Numbered from the stretch's first letter, positions 35,331 to 48,440 are shown. The stretch is 64,000 nucleotides of DNA from Manduca sexta (GCF_014839805.1 NC_051120.1:6758001-6822000); one strand, 5' to 3'. Notes: a model not told the origin generated them from the letters alone. Program-made: numbers and translations.

Positions 35331-37672
35331 TATAAAACCTTTCGCCGGTGTATCTACGGTTTTAAGTTATAGATACATTGTTCGATATTCCCGCGGGACT
35401 GTAACGCGATAAGCAATTTATTTGATTGCAGCTTCGTCGACCTGTTTATTTGTATTGGTAGATTTTTCCTAGTTTACCACAATTCATCGTATTTAATGTA
35501 TCGTTGATTTATATATGAGACTTTGTATATATTGTAACTTTAAGTAAATGGATCAAGGCTTTGTATATATTGTAACTAGTGTTTGTTTGTAGTAAGTTTT
35601 TACGTAAGTAATGTCGAGCCGTGGTGACGGCTACCACGGCAACCGGCGATAGGCTTGCTCTTCTCTTTGTTCAATTAATATGAAAAAAAAAAATTCTATA
35701 AATTTTATATTTTTATTTGATTTATATAATATTAACAAACCCTATTATTAAGTTCAATGATTTTAAGTAATCACTGTGAAATTTTTAATTATTTACCGAA
35801 ACAGTTTCCTGACAAACAATTAAACAAAGCAAAATTATATTAATTGTTAAATGCAGCGCATATTATTTTAAACCTTATACTAATAACTTTCCGTTGTTTA
35901 TATTTACACTGCCCATGTTTGAGTGGGCACGTCATTACCCTGGAATAAATGGAATACAAACTGCACAACGCAGTGCTCGGACGTTAACGCACAAAATGAA
36001 AACTCGTTGAAAAATTAATTTGGCGAGTGAATTCAATTAAAATGGTAATTAAGTACCACAGATAATATCTGCGGGCTTTTAGCTTCAATGAATATGCGCT
36101 CCGACGTCACACGATATTCAATTTATTTTTTCCGAATGAGACTGAAATTGAATCGGCCGCTTAATATTATTTCCTCGTTTTTGTGATGCTGATATTAAAG
36201 AATAGATTTCCGGTGTTTGGTTTAGCTGTTTGTAAGGAAATCAAAATCGACGTTCCAGAAAATATTTATGTTTACATCGTAAGGGATAACTTTGCTGTGA
36301 ATTATTTATTTATTTATTAAAAATCCACAGCCTTTAATATTAGTGTGATAGACATAATATTTTATGTCCTAAAACGGATTAACATTTTGTTTACACGATT
36401 AAATAATGGGCACTCAAAAACGAGATAGTATTTTTTGCATGTACGTTGTAACACTACAAATTAATTAAACTCTATAACAAATTTACTATATTGAATATAT
36501 TATAATTGCAACGAAAAAAGTTAATTGTTGGTAATTCGTAATCAGGCTACCGGGCTACGATTTACTACATAAGTCATTTACAAAATAAAGATACTATGAT
36601 TTTCATGTATGTATACTGATATCTACGCGAAGGCTTTTCTTTGTTTTATTTAATAAAATAAAATCCCTCACGAGTGATGGCAGACTTGTTCAAACGTAAC
36701 ACCGTCGCTTCATTTGAACAGGCGCAGGTAAAATTGTCTCATATCCATCTCATGATTAATTCACGGCACTCAACCAATGGCTGGCGAAATTTGCGTATTA
36801 GAACCGTTTGGGTGAGTGTGATGAAATCTCGTTGGATGAAATACATTTTTGTTGAGTTGCATTTGTTTTAAGCGAATGTAATTTTGGTTTACTGTGTTGT
36901 GTTGTGCCTTGTGGGTTTATTGTATTATAAAATATTTACTGAAGTAAAAAATTGTATTTATTTGTATTTTCTAGTTTCTACTAATATTTGGAATGTTTGA
37001 AAATGTTTGTTAGATATTAAGCAGGAACTGGTTAATAGTTTTGGATAAATTTAGGTACACGGATAAACTTAGTTTCCGGATAAACACGTTATTATTCATA
37101 GCGAAAAATGCATATTAGGGCTTTGAAACAGATAAGGTTTCTCGTCTTTGAAGATGTTAATAAAAACTAATAATTTCTCAGTAATAAGAATCTGCAGAAG
37201 AGCAGTATAAAAATTATAGTTTTGAAGGGAAAACATAAAAAAGAGTATACAGTCATTTATTTATATTTTTTGTGCCAAGGCTGTAATCTCAGGTTAATTA
37301 TTTAACTAGATAACATTGTAGTTCCCCAGTGAGTTGTCTTCTCTCGCAATCATGCTCTGTTTTATTTCTAATGAGATTAAAAACTGTTTTCTCTCAGGAT
37401 GAATTTATTTTGGTAATCATGTTTTATCCGTCGACATTTCCTTGGCTAATTGAATTAACTGACAGAATAAAAATGGGGACGCAAAGTATCAAAAACTGTT
37501 GCTATAAATTAGAACTTTCTAGATATTTTTTCTTTTTTAATGTACGAATGTTCCGTTTTTCATTCGGACGGTTTTTAAATTGATAGTATTTTGGAAGTAA
37601 ATATTATCAGCTCTGGAATATATATGTTTCACTGCTAGGTACTAGCCTCCTCTGCTATTGAGTAGGTTAAGG
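35331..37672. other. Unassigned AT-rich DNA
   Basis: A short hairpin GCCGTGGT/ACCACGGC lies at 35618-35640. A short duplication 'ctttgtatatattgtaact' occurs near 35523 and 35560. No gene is seen. 37641-37672 resembles decayed family B SINE sequence. Confidence 0.4.
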
Positions 37673-37731
37673 CTGAACCTATTGATGATTGACATAGTAA
37701 TCCATACTATGTCAATCATCAATAGGTTCAG
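37673..37731. repeat. Perfect palindrome, 27-bp stem with 5-base loop
   Basis: The left arm 37673-37699 begins CTGAACCTATTGATG; the right arm 37705-37731 ends CATCAATAGGTTCAG and is its exact reverse complement. The loop is ATCCA. It interrupts what looks like decayed SINE sequence. No mature-miRNA seed was recognised. Confidence 0.9.
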
Positions 37732-37860
37732 AGGGTTTACTTTGCCGAATCGTATAAAAAACGTTTGTAAATATAAAAAAATGCGCGTTTGCAATAACAT
37801 ATTAATAACCATGAAGGAATTAATGAAATTAATTCCTCCTAGCCCTAGGCTACGGCGCTA

Positions 37861-38130
37861 ATGTCAATGGAGATCAGTGTGTGCGCATACACAGGTGCAC
37901 TCTCTAGGTAATCCGACATGACTGAAGAGAGATCGGGCGTCGGACTATCGGCTTTACGCGCTTTCCGAAACACGGAGGTATTATACTGCCAACTTCCTGA
38001 CTCTGAGCTACGACTGAGTAATTTTTAGGATGGAAAAACCCAGTCACTTATTTTTGTCCCGACCTGGGATTCGAACCCAAGACCTCAACGCGAAGTTGTA
38101 CTCGTGGCACTCAGATAATATAGTCACACA
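37861..38130 (-). repeat. Interspersed repeat with tRNA-like box (SINE-type)
   Basis: On the minus strand: 'gaggtcttgggttcgaatcc' (box B type) near 38085, then 'caggtcgggacaaaaataag', 'gggtttttccatcc', and a GC-richer 'gcgctttccgaaacacgg' (plus strand). This differs in body from families A and B. The boundaries are estimates. Confidence 0.5.
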
Positions 38131-38197
38131 ATTATATTACGCGTTTAGGAGAAGTTTTATTGCGAAATCCCACAACCACTTTAATTTTATTTACTTA

Positions 38198-38896
38198 CTA
38201 GCTTCCGCCCGCAGCTTCGCCCGCGTGGATTTCGGACTTCAAAAATGGAGCCGGTCGTGAACGTTCGAGAATGTTCGTTTTACGAAGCTACTCGCTAGGT
38301 GATTCGCTAGCCTCTAGGTGCCAAGCAAGCCGCCTGCCTGTGCGTTCGCGACCTTATATATATACAAAAATAATCCTTATAGCATGATTCAGTATTCACG
38401 CATGATGGCTTATTATTAGTGTATTTCATGTATAACTTTGGTGTTTCTATACTGATTTCTATGATTCTTTTTTATGGAATATATAATAATGTTAACTTTT
38501 TTATTAGGGATGACTGAGAGTGTTATAAACGTAAGAGTAGACAAATATAATGAGAAAGCTTCGAACTGCTAAGCTATCGGGAGTTACACGTGTTATTGTG
38601 AGTCAACCATAAAAGATAGACATATGCTGTCATGGGATATTTTTTACATAATTTTAAGAAGAACATTTCCGTCATACATGATTTCTGTGTAGCTTTAACC
38701 ATTAAGGTTGCACACGCGACGGAAGCTTAAAAATGGAGTAACTTCTCCCGTTTTCCCAACATTTCCCTTCACTGCTCTGCTCCTATTAATTGTAGCGTGA
38801 TGAAAAGTATACTATAACCAGCACAGGAGTATGACAAATAATTGTACCAAGTTTCGTTAAAATCCGTCGAGTAGTTTTTGTTTCTATAACGGTTAT

Positions 38897-38929
<33 letters not shown>

Positions 38930-39292
38930 AAATTTACTAATTGCATTTTTGGCATCAGTATCAATCCCTAATCACCCCCCGATAGTTATTTTGGAAATAT
39001 ATTTCATGTACAGAATTGACCTCTCTACAGATTTATTATAAGTATAGATGAAAAGTATACTATAACCAGCACAGGAGTATGACAAATAAGTGTACCAAGT
39101 TTCGTTAAAATCCGTTGAGTAGTTTTTGTTTCTATAACGGTTATACAGACAGACAGACAGACAGACAGACAAAAATTTTACTAATTGCATTTTTGGCATC
39201 AGTATCGATCCCTAATCACCCCCTGATAGTTATTTTGGAAATATATTTCATGTATAGAATTGACCTCTCTACAGATTTATTATAAGTATAGA
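38198..39292 (-). mobile_element. Helitron-like element with duplicated 5' end, ~1.1 kb
   Basis: On the minus strand it starts TCTATACTTATAATAAATC at 39292 and ends GGCGGAAGCTAG at 38198, inserted between A (38197) and T (39293). A GC-rich stem region 'ccacgcgggcgaagctgcgg' lies just before the CTAG end, as Helitrons have. The 5' ~246 bases are present twice in tandem (38799-39046 and 39047-39292), each with a (CAGA)n run of 7 and 6 units. There is no Rep or helicase frame, so it is non-autonomous. Confidence 0.75.
38799..39292 (-). repeat. Tandem duplication of ~248 bp inside the Helitron-like element
   Basis: Two copies start 'gatgaaaagtatactataac' at 38799 and 39047 and both end at the 'attataagtataga' terminus. 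They differ by one CAGA unit and a few substitutions, so the duplication is fairly recent. Confidence 0.9.
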
Positions 39293-41705
39293 TAGATAGA
39301 TAAGATGTACCTACATAATGTGTTTGTATACTAAGATGCTTAAAACCCTTTTCGCAACCCTAAAAGCATTGGTACTTTAGAACTTGTCATGGCGGCAATC
39401 GGATGAAACCGCTGGTCCGGCTTGGACCAATCTGTTTCTCACGCTTGTACGCACTCGCTTTCACCGGCAAAGGATTTTCTTATTGTTTCTAAAATAAAGC
39501 ATGGCTTTAAGGTTGCCAAGAAATTAAATTTGATTTATATTGTCGCGTAGGTATGAAGTTGTGATTACCAAAGGATTTATGTTTTATAACATAGAATTGT
39601 ATTAAATGGCTCTCAAATAATCGAATAATGTTATTTTGTTGATGTATTTAGGTCAAATATTAAATGAGTCGATATGTCAAAACCAATTAATTGTAAATGT
39701 TGCGAAATTCCAAGCATATAATAATTAATTTATTGTTCATTTAAAATGTTAATAATAAATTGAATGTTTCAAATATTTCACAATCAAGAAATTTCAATAC
39801 CTTTAAACGATTTCTGTTATAAATTTACTGCCTTTAAGTTATATTTTTATAAAAGTTAGATGATATTTTATAATAACATTGTTCTTAAGTACTGTACGTT
39901 GGTTTTCATCGTCGGAACAGATAATATAACCGCAAGCAAAAGCTTATTTTGAATGCATGTACAATTTAATTGTCTGCAACGAGAGTTTTTATATAAAACG
40001 GGTTCGCACAATGAAGCCTTAATTATAAAGAAATATTTGGTTTACTCTTCCGTGGTTTAATTAATATTTCTGCTTCTGCTTTCCTATATTCCCTTTGAGT
40101 TTTTTACTAGCTCTTATTTATTTTTCCACGGGAATTACTAAGTTGCCATTTGTGATATTTTTAGTAAGATTTAGAACGTCGGTGGTGAAACTATTTATCC
40201 GGATTTTATAGCGTTTTTTTTTATATTATATTTCTCCCCCAACGTTTTGAAGTATTTGCATACAGTTAAATGTAGGTAGATATTGTAACTTTGACTTTTC
40301 GGACGACCAACAACTCAGTTCCCAGAGAAAATTATAATATAAAAAACCGCAATATAACATGGAAAAATAGTTTGATTTCAATGTCTAAAATTATCATAAA
40401 CATAAGAAATCATTACGCTGGTGACAATTTTTTTTTGTCCTAGTGAATTAATTTGCTATAACTATTCCAACGGCTTACTACAGAGAGGGTGTTTTAAACG
40501 CTATTTCTCGTATTTTTGGTATGCGCCCTCTTTGTGCATTCAGATCATACAATTGAAAAATTATAAAGTTATTAACTGCATGTTTTAGTTGCGGCGTGTA
40601 CAAAATTCACTAACTATATATGCCTTAATAGATTGAGGTGTAAAATGGAAAAACATAAGTAGAACTTAAACTATTTGCCGCATAGTTTCCGACCTTTGCC
40701 TATGTGAAAAAACCCTGACGCCATATTTAACATTATCAGGGAGGGAAGGGTCGACTGAGTGAAATAAATAGCTGCGCCTTATTGTGCTATTTTGGGAAAT
40801 CAGGGCGACATTTGAATTATGCAGCGGAGACGGCGAATTGTTATTTTAGACTAGTTTTAAATTTATTTAATACATGTGAGTAGGTTTCTTTAGGATTTGT
40901 TTAAGAGACATTAAAATGCTTTCTTTTAAATGGGGTGGTTCAGGTATATATTGTGATATTTCTGCACGAGTAAAATTTATTGTTTTTATGATGTTTTGCA
41001 GGCCAATAGAGCAGAGCGATAAAAACAAACATAAAAATGTGATTAAGTGATATAATATATCGTAATATTATATAAATCTAACACCAACACATCACGTATT
41101 TTCCGTTTTTAAGGATAACTCAATCCGAGAAACGAACCTAAACTCAACATGCCCAGTGCTATCGCGTCTGAAATACAACTACGACGGCGACACAATCTGA
41201 CAAGCATCAAACATATTATTATAATAAAAAAATATACAATAGCAACATTTAAATTTAGTCCGAGATTCCATTTAACTTACCAGGAAATCTTAGATGCAAC
41301 AAAAAATGCAAGGTTAGATATAACAGTGTCATTCAACCTACAGCAGCGCTTAATCATTAAGTTGTATTCAAGTAACATTATATAGAACTGTTTAATTTCC
41401 AATGCTTGTTCTCAACCATTATATAATTAGTGGGGTGTCCAGTAGAGCAGAATATTCTCTCGTTCAAGTTGTATTTAAGTATGTAGAAAATGGCGATAGT
41501 TTTTCTCTTGAGTTTTCTTTATTATAGGATTTAAAGGGGTGGTCATATTGTTTGAATTTGTTTGATTTTCTGTATATTTAGCCAACTAGAACCGACCATA
41601 CTCTAATTTTACAGGAAACCAAAGTGATAGTTTGCCGTTACATTTTGTATAGCGAGCGAGATTTTTCAAGGACTCCATATTTATACTAATATATAAAGCT
41701 GATCA
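39293..41705. other. Unassigned AT-rich DNA
   Basis: Nothing supported. The frame at 41149-41385 lacks domains. Confidence 0.45.
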
Positions 41706-41803
41706 GTAGACTAAATCCCTCTACGTAGTAGAGGAGGCCCGTGCTCAGCAGTGGGCAAGTATATAATACAGGGCTGATATTATTATTATTATTATTATTA
41801 TAA
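41706..41803 (+). repeat. 3' end of family B SINE with (ATT)n tail
   Basis: 'gtagaggaggcccgtgctca' and 'cagtgggcaagtatataata' are nearly identical to the copy at 50526-50866, followed by a long ATT microsatellite. It is 5'-truncated, as expected from retroposition. Confidence 0.8.
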
Positions 41804-42127
41804 AGCTGAAGCTAAGCTCTAAAAATATATAATTTAAATAATTTCTGATAGGAAGCAACATTACTCCTGAGCTATGCGCTAATTTTTATCCTGGAAAAAC
41901 TTTGTCACACAGACGGAGCCGCAGGCAAAAGCTATCTATGACAAGAATAAATGGGCGACTTGGAAAAATTCCGTAACTAAGCTACCACCAGCCAAGCTGC
42001 AACGGACTGACACAATGACCCGTTTTGCATAGACGCTTATTAGGTCATCATATTCATAATTTTGGAGACAATTTTATCACAAACCATCTCTGGCGAATGT
42101 AGGGTCGAGAATTCACAAACTCAAGCC
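41804..42127. other. Helitron-like remnant and unassigned DNA
   Basis: Text up to 41940 ('tttttatcctggaaaaac', 'ggagccgcaggcaaaagcta') resembles the 3' half of a Helitron-like element on the plus strand, without clean ends. Confidence 0.35.
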
Positions 42128-42306
42128 TTTTACATCATCTTTTTTTTTATAGCACGGCAAAGTGGACTCACTGCACTTGACCGTAACTGGAGTGGGGTCC
42201 AATAGAATCGCGATTGAGGAGAGTTGATTACCTTTCGGCAGTTGACACAATTATGTCAGCCTGTTGGAACCGGATATACACACTCCAATCCCGGAACACT
42301 ACATTT
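42128..42306 (-). repeat. Dispersed repeat family C, copy 1
   Basis: The minus strand reads 'ccggttccaacaggctgaca', 'attgtgtcaactgccgaaag', and ends in a poly(A)-like run. The same text appears at 46963-47160 and more weakly at 57441-57602. No coding frame. The class is unknown. Confidence 0.7.
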
Positions 42307-45300
42307 TGAATAATGTATTAGCGTGAGACTAGAAAACTATAAGCTGCAAACTACAACGTTCTCTTGTATCCACAATATAAAAAGAAAGATTACGAAATTA
42401 TACTCTATGGAAAATACCTTAACATTTGATATCGAACACTGAATCATAATAGGCAGTAATTTCACGCTCTATAAAATACATATAGCATAAAAATGGCAGC
42501 GCGTTTTATTAAGCTTAAGATTTAACACTAAGGATTAAAGTGTACTATAAATCTCTTTATGGGACATTTTAGTTATTAAATACGAGCCACTGTGACCGCG
42601 GAGTTTGTGGGTTTGACATTCAACGCATTTGCTAGGATTTCCTTAATGCTTTTGGTTCTAAGATATTATATATCCAACTGTATAAGTGCAAACAATAAAA
42701 GGAAATGTAAAAAAAAATGTAGTTATAAAGCAGTATTTTTTTTTATAATAAATTGTTTAATTGTAACTTTCGTCAGGGTTTTGTATATTTCATATGATTT
42801 TTGTCAATGATAAAAATATTTGAAATCTATGCTTATCCAACTATAAGTTATAAGAAATTGTGTAGTCAAAATAAAAATAAATCGACCGGCAAAATGTTGT
42901 CAAAAATTTCCTTTTGCAAGCCAAACTGAAATAAATGGCTCTTAAAATTTTATGTTTTTCGATCACGTCTCGATAAAGGCTGTTAAACATAACATCACAA
43001 CATAATTTCACAGAACATAATTATGTGTATCATTATATATCAAAAGAAAACAAATATATGTATGTACGTAATAAGCAATTTTAATAAACACGAGGCAACA
43101 GATAAGTTTACTTGAAGACTGTACCACAACAGTAATAACTAATTCAAGAATTTTCCATATTTACAACTTATATTTTTATTTCAATATTAATCCGAAAAAC
43201 TACCTAAATAGAATGCTAAAGGAGAATGGTTAAAATAATTAAATTTTCACACGCAAACAAATGAATGTAAGTCTGTGTGTAATTTCTGTATCTCGTATCT
43301 AGCAGCTTCGGGCCGCTGTCCCGTGACGTAAACAATAACTGTAACGATAATGACGACATTCAGACCTTCTGGAACAGAATGTTAGGCTAAGCGCTCGACA
43401 TTTGCGAACAGCCATTTGTGTAACTCGGATATACAGGACAATATGCATTTATTTATTAATTAACTTAAACTATAAACTCGCTATTTGTTTGGAAGTCTTT
43501 TTTAATGGTTCAAGCAATCATTTTTACTGGATGAGTTGTTTAGATGTCGAGGTTGCAAAGAATGGTGTGTTTGATGTCAATCTTGATGAAATTAGGCACA
43601 ACAGGAATGGACATCCTGGTCATTTATTTAGGTGAATTGTTTAAAATCATCAATGCTCTCATTCTTATTTTTCTGCCTAGCCTCAAATAGGGAAATTTCG
43701 AAAAGAGTATTCCTTAGAAGATGGCATCTGACCATACCAAGTTTTAATAACACTCATTTTGCTCCTCAGGAAAGAGCACTCAGCTGTTTATGATATTGAA
43801 TCTGAAGTCTCTATCTACTATCACTCGATCAGCAACTGAATCATTAAACAGTTTTAGTTTCTATACTTCAGCTATTATTAAGAATTTTTTACCCAGTACC
43901 GCTACACGACCATGTCCAATTTACAAGTTTTTTGCTCTCGAGAGCAATGACTGGAACGGCACGAAAGCAACACCAGCCAATCAAGTTAGAGGATTTGGAT
44001 CGCGGTAGTGAAGTTTTCTAAGATTTTAGTATATAAGAAGGTGTGTTTGAAGTGCATTCGGGGAGTCCGATGTTGCCGGGAAGACCGGCCGTGGCGAGGG
44101 GCCGGACTTTATCCTCGCTGTATTGTCACATTCAGGCAGTAGAGAGGACTCTGCTTCGTGTATCGCTTGTTAATATTAATCTCCGTTAAATTAACTGTAT
44201 GTATGCGTTAAGATTAGGGACCCTCTTCTTCACCGTAACCGGTCGGCAGCATGTTTGACTTCCTTTTTGTTTGGCAATTTAGAACCTAATTGCCATCTAT
44301 TATGGTGAATTATGTATTTTTATTTAGCCATGCCAAGTTTTGGTGGTAATGTACAAAAGTTATCAGGTGATCGTGGTGGGATTCTTGTAAGCAATCGTCT
44401 TAGTAAAGTAATCAAAACAAAGTAAAATATATCGACACTTGAAAGGCAAACATATATATAAGCGACAATCAGTAAATTTTTAGTAAAGCGATAATTTTTT
44501 TTGTTTTTTTTTTTTTTAAAAGAGTTCATAACAATTAAACTATTTACTTTATAAAAATAAAGTTTAATTATATAAAAAATGTCCTAGAGATACAAAACCT
44601 ACATCAAACAACGCAGAATAGTCTAACAGTTCCAAATAAAAACTTAGTTTTGATATATTTTTCGCTTAGATACGACTGCGTTGTATCGTTATTCAGGAAT
44701 ACTATGCCTGTATCGTTATTTAGGGATACTATAATAATCCTATGCCTTGTGACTAGTAGCAAACAAAACTCCGAATAACTTAGAGAATAATTCGTGCACG
44801 AGTATGACTATAATTATGAGTAACCAATACACCTGAATAAGTGGTTTACATCCTCGTATTTGTGATTATTCGTTTGTATTATCAAGTATCTAAATTACAG
44901 GTTAGAGACAAAGATTGTTTCTGTGTTAGTAGTTAATTTCTTTAATACATTAATTTACGAATTTTACGTCTTTATCGACAAATGAAGGTTAAATAATTTT
45001 GAAGGTTCCTAAGGGTCTTGAAATCAGACTATACCCTCATACATATAATTATAAAAAAATTTTATACGAATGCTTAATAATTAACAAAAAATAATTTAAT
45101 TAGCAAAGTAATTGTCATAAAAGCTACGCTCAGCTTGTTGCTATGCCACAAAAACAGTAAGGATGAAGTACAATTTCGGGATCCAAATGTGCACCGGCGT
45201 AAAACTTCGTTATGTTGCGGTTTAAGCCCGTAACAAACTGGTGGACAAACAACTGGCCTCGTGCTGTTTTAAGGCATAAAATTAAATGCATTAACATTGA

Positions 45301-45471
45301 AGTACATGTTGGTATTTTTTGGCTTATATGTCCCAGAATGTAAGTAGATAGTATAGTAAGTTGTTAACAATAGCGTTGAGTGAATGTAATAACTTATTTA
45401 TATAACATAGGATGGTATTTAAACGAAGAGATCGTTAGCGATTTTCTTGTATAAAGATGCGGATTTAGAGG
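42307..45471. other. Unassigned DNA
   Basis: 44060-44150 is distinctly GC-richer ('gaagaccggccgtggcgagg') but shows no frame. Frames at 43402-43635 and 43790-44008 have no recognised domain and start at non-ATG codons. A short duplication 'tatcgttattcaggaatact' / 'tatcgttatttagggatact' lies at about 44685-44730. Confidence 0.4.
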
Positions 45472-45592
45472 AGATAGGCTAGTCTCCTATCACAACATGG
45501 GACGGAGCATATTTGGCAAAAAGTGGGTCCCCTAATTGTACCTTTGTCTTCCACTTTAGGGATAAAGGCGGGATGAGTGAGTGTGTATGCTA
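45472..45592 (+). repeat. 3' half of family A SINE
   Basis: 'gataggctagtctcctatca', 'caacatgggacggagcatat', 'ggcaaaaagtgggtccccta', and a 'ggataaaggcgggatgagtg' tail. The head is missing. Confidence 0.75.
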
Positions 45593-45670
45593 ATTTGGGG
45601 GCAAAAGGTCTTTTTTGGGGTTTTCGGTAAAAACAATTATAGTAGTATGATACGGGGCAAAGTTGCACCT

Positions 45671-45860
45671 AAATATCAGATTATCATTACACAGTGCAGA
45701 GGTAGGCAGTACGTAGGTAAATTATTCTTTCCCTGAATAACTTTGCACATTCGAAGTTTATAATGTTAGTGAACATCAGACTATGGTTAAATAGTGCGGA
45801 GGCAGGCAGTAGGTAGGTAAATTATTTCTTCCTTGAATGAGTGCACATTCGATGTGTACA
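45671..45860 (+). repeat. Imperfect tandem duplication, ~100-bp period
   Basis: 'ggtaggcagtacgtaggtaa' at 45701 recurs as 'ggcaggcagtaggtaggtaa' at 45801, with matching flanks ('atcaga-tat', 'gcacattcga'). Two diverged copies; no function is evident. Confidence 0.7.
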
Positions 45861-46962
45861 ACCGTCTCTACCTCTTGTAACTTAGATAAAACGTTTAATA
45901 AAAAAACTATAATTATCATCGGAGAGTAAATTTTAAAGCCTCAATGTTTGTATAAAATTATGAGTAGGCTTTGCAACTTGCAAAGCGTTTAATGTCTGTT
46001 TTGAGAAAGAACCCAAAAACTCAAGTTATTTTCATCATTCTTTATATATTTAGAGCTGGGATTAACCACACAATAAAACATTCACAAAACGTGGTCTAGT
46101 AACACTATATCCATGGTTTAATAATGACTTTGGGTTTGTGGGGAACATGATTGATAAAGCGTTAAGTAAATAAGTAAATTTCACTTTTAGACCTTTACAA
46201 ATTACTATCTGCATGCAATAGTGTGGATAATATTTGTAACTGTAATATTGGGAGAGTAAAATAAATTTCACTAAAACACCTTTAGAAATTACTTTTTTAT
46301 GAATCATGATGTTTAATATTTGTAACTGTAATAATAACTATAATCCTGTATGATAAAAATGAGATGGTTTTCGTAGATTTTTTTGATTGGCTGAATTTCC
46401 AGCCATATAGTAATGTACAATTGATCTATTCTGCTTAGAGACAATAGTACATAATATATTATTTATTTTAATGGTTTCTTACAAACTTTTTTATATTATA
46501 GGCTAACAGGACGTTAATTACATTTTATTACCATCTAATTATATATTATATGATAAAAAATAATAATAAAACTAAAACTAACTGTCATAACAAATCTCAT
46601 TTATGTTTTTTCGAAAATAAAAATAGAATTTGGTATAAGATGGAAACTATTTTGATAGACATCAAAATCACTTTACATTCCGCGCATTCTCTAATGAGTG
46701 TAGCGTTTTGTGAAATCTTAGCGTGCATTGTTTGTACATTATTTATTTTTGAGAATGTTACAAAAGTTGCTGCAAATGCTGTACGTGGAATCCATTGTTG
46801 TTTCCTGGATACTCTAATTAAAAATAAGGCACTTGATAAGTATAAGTGATGTTAAAACTTTGTTGTTCTTAGAATCTGTACAGTTGTTTCAGTGATTACT
46901 CCTTACAAACTTATAAATTTTACCACTTTATACATTTTGCTGGTGGTGCAATATATAAATTT
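45861..46962. other. Unassigned DNA with a second short duplication
   Basis: 46176-46249 and 46263-46332 are diverged copies ('aaatttcac', 'acctttacaaatta', 'aatatttgtaactgtaat'). The ATG-less 99-codon frame at 46550-46849 has no domain. Confidence 0.4.
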
Positions 46963-47160
46963 GTACAAGGTGTAAAAATCCGCAATTGTGGCCCACGTGT
47001 GTCGCGTTCAGGGATCAGTCCGTGTATATCCGGTTCCAACAGGCCGGTATGATTGTGTCGACTGCCGAGGGGTAATCATCTGTCGTCAGTCGACATTCTA
47101 TTACGCCCTACGCCACTTACCATCAGGTGAAGTAGAGTCTGCCATGCTCGTATAAAAAAT
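46963..47160 (+). repeat. Dispersed repeat family C, copy 2
   Basis: 'acaaggtgtaaaaatccgca', 'gtatatccggttccaacagg', 'gtgtcgactgccgaggggta', and 'ccatgctcgtataaaaaa' define the family; the poly(A)-like end suggests a retroposed sequence. Confidence 0.7.
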
Positions 47161-47224
47161 AGTTTAGATTTAAAAAGATTTTAAACCATCGCGAGTGCCC
47201 TAGTTGCGCCTCTGCCTACCCTTT

Positions 47225-47402
47225 CGTTGATCATCATCATCATCATCATCGGCCCTGTATTACACACTGTCCCACTGATGGGCACGGGCCTCCTCTACTA
47301 CTGAGAGGGATTAGGCCTTAGTCCACCACGCTGGCCTAGTGCGGATTGGTAGACTTCACACACCCTCAAAATTCCTATAGAGAATATCTCAGGTATGCAG
47401 GT
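47225..47402 (-). repeat. 3' part of family B SINE
   Basis: The minus strand reads 'ccaatccgcactaggccagc', 'gtggtggactaaggcctaat', 'gtagaggaggcccgtgccca', then an (ATG)n microsatellite at the left end. The tRNA-like head is absent. Confidence 0.8.
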
Positions 47403-47812
47403 TTGATAAAGCCAAGTATATGTTAAAACCACTGTGTCGCCTCACAAAAGTTTAGGTGTAAATGTGAGGAGCGAAATTCTATTATTTAGTGTGAATGTTT
47501 GTGAGGCTTGCGTGAAAAGTTCGTAACAAGTACCGCGCGAGATTTCGTTTTGTGCAGCTTGAAGTATAATTGTGGGAAAATAGTTTGCGTTATACAAATA
47601 TTTATACTTGAAGTGGTTGAAGTTAGTTTTATCTACTTTGAAAATCGGGTTTCACTTAGCTCGTATTTACAAAAGTTACGTAGCTGAGTACGAAACAATG
47701 CCACAGTAATAAGCCAGTTTCTCATTGCTTACGGCATTGACAGCTATCGCAGTGCATAGGTATAGGAGCATTGTAATATTGAGATACAACTATTCTTCAG
47801 TTGGTTGTCAGA

Positions 47813-48440
47813 TAAAAATAATTTTAACAAAAAATTAAACCGCCTTCAAAAACCACTCAAAACCAATAAATAATTTCACATAACAAGTATATATTGGATA
47901 CCAATTTTGGAGTCGGTGCCTAATTAAAATTGCTAGTTAGCTATATTTGTTGCATCTATGAGCCATCAGTCCATCTATGAGCTAAATTTCTTTCAAATCA
48001 ATTAAAAGGAGTAGATTTGCGTGTACTACAACATACACAGTGAAAGGTGTAATACCAAGCACATGTATGGTGTTTCATCTTTTTATTTCCTCTTTTTTCG
48101 AGGCAGGGAATGAAATACACCCACATTTGACCAGCTATATGTAACAGGGGAAGAATTTGGGTAGTGTACAGTTCACAAATTTAAATATTTCCTTAATAGC
48201 TTCCATTTGCTGTGCTGCGGCGATGTGTTTATCTCTGTTGACGATCTCACTTGCTGACTTCGTACGCTGGCAGCACATTGTTTTCGCATATTCGTTAATG
48301 TATTGATTTAGCTTAACTAGCAATTTTAATTAGGCACCGACTCCAAAATTGGTATCCAGTGTATACTTGTTATGTGAAATTATTTTTTGGTTTTGAGTGG
48401 TTTTTGAAGGCGGTTTAATTTTTTGTTAAAATTATTTTTA
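47813..48440. mobile_element. Non-autonomous DNA element with 130-bp inverted repeats
   Basis: The left arm 47813-47942 and right arm 48310-48440 are reverse complements with only a few differences. They contain 'aaaccgccttcaaaaaccac', 'ataccaattttggagtcggt' and 'aattaaaattgctagttag'. The 367-bp centre holds a 62-codon minus-strand frame (48135-48323) that begins in the right arm. No transposase motif is recognised in it. No clear target duplication was found. The terminal 'accg-cttcaaaa' text also occurs at 49866-49878, linking it to the fragment at 49659-49882. Confidence 0.8.
48135..48323 (-). other. Small open frame inside the TIR element
   Basis: Sixty-two codons from ATG, hydrophilic N-terminal two thirds (ASEIVNRDKHIAAAQQMEAI), no signal peptide and no known domain. 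It could be a residue of a larger transposon gene or chance. Listed because the composition (K, E, A, Q rich) is less AT-driven than other short frames in the window. Confidence 0.25.
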
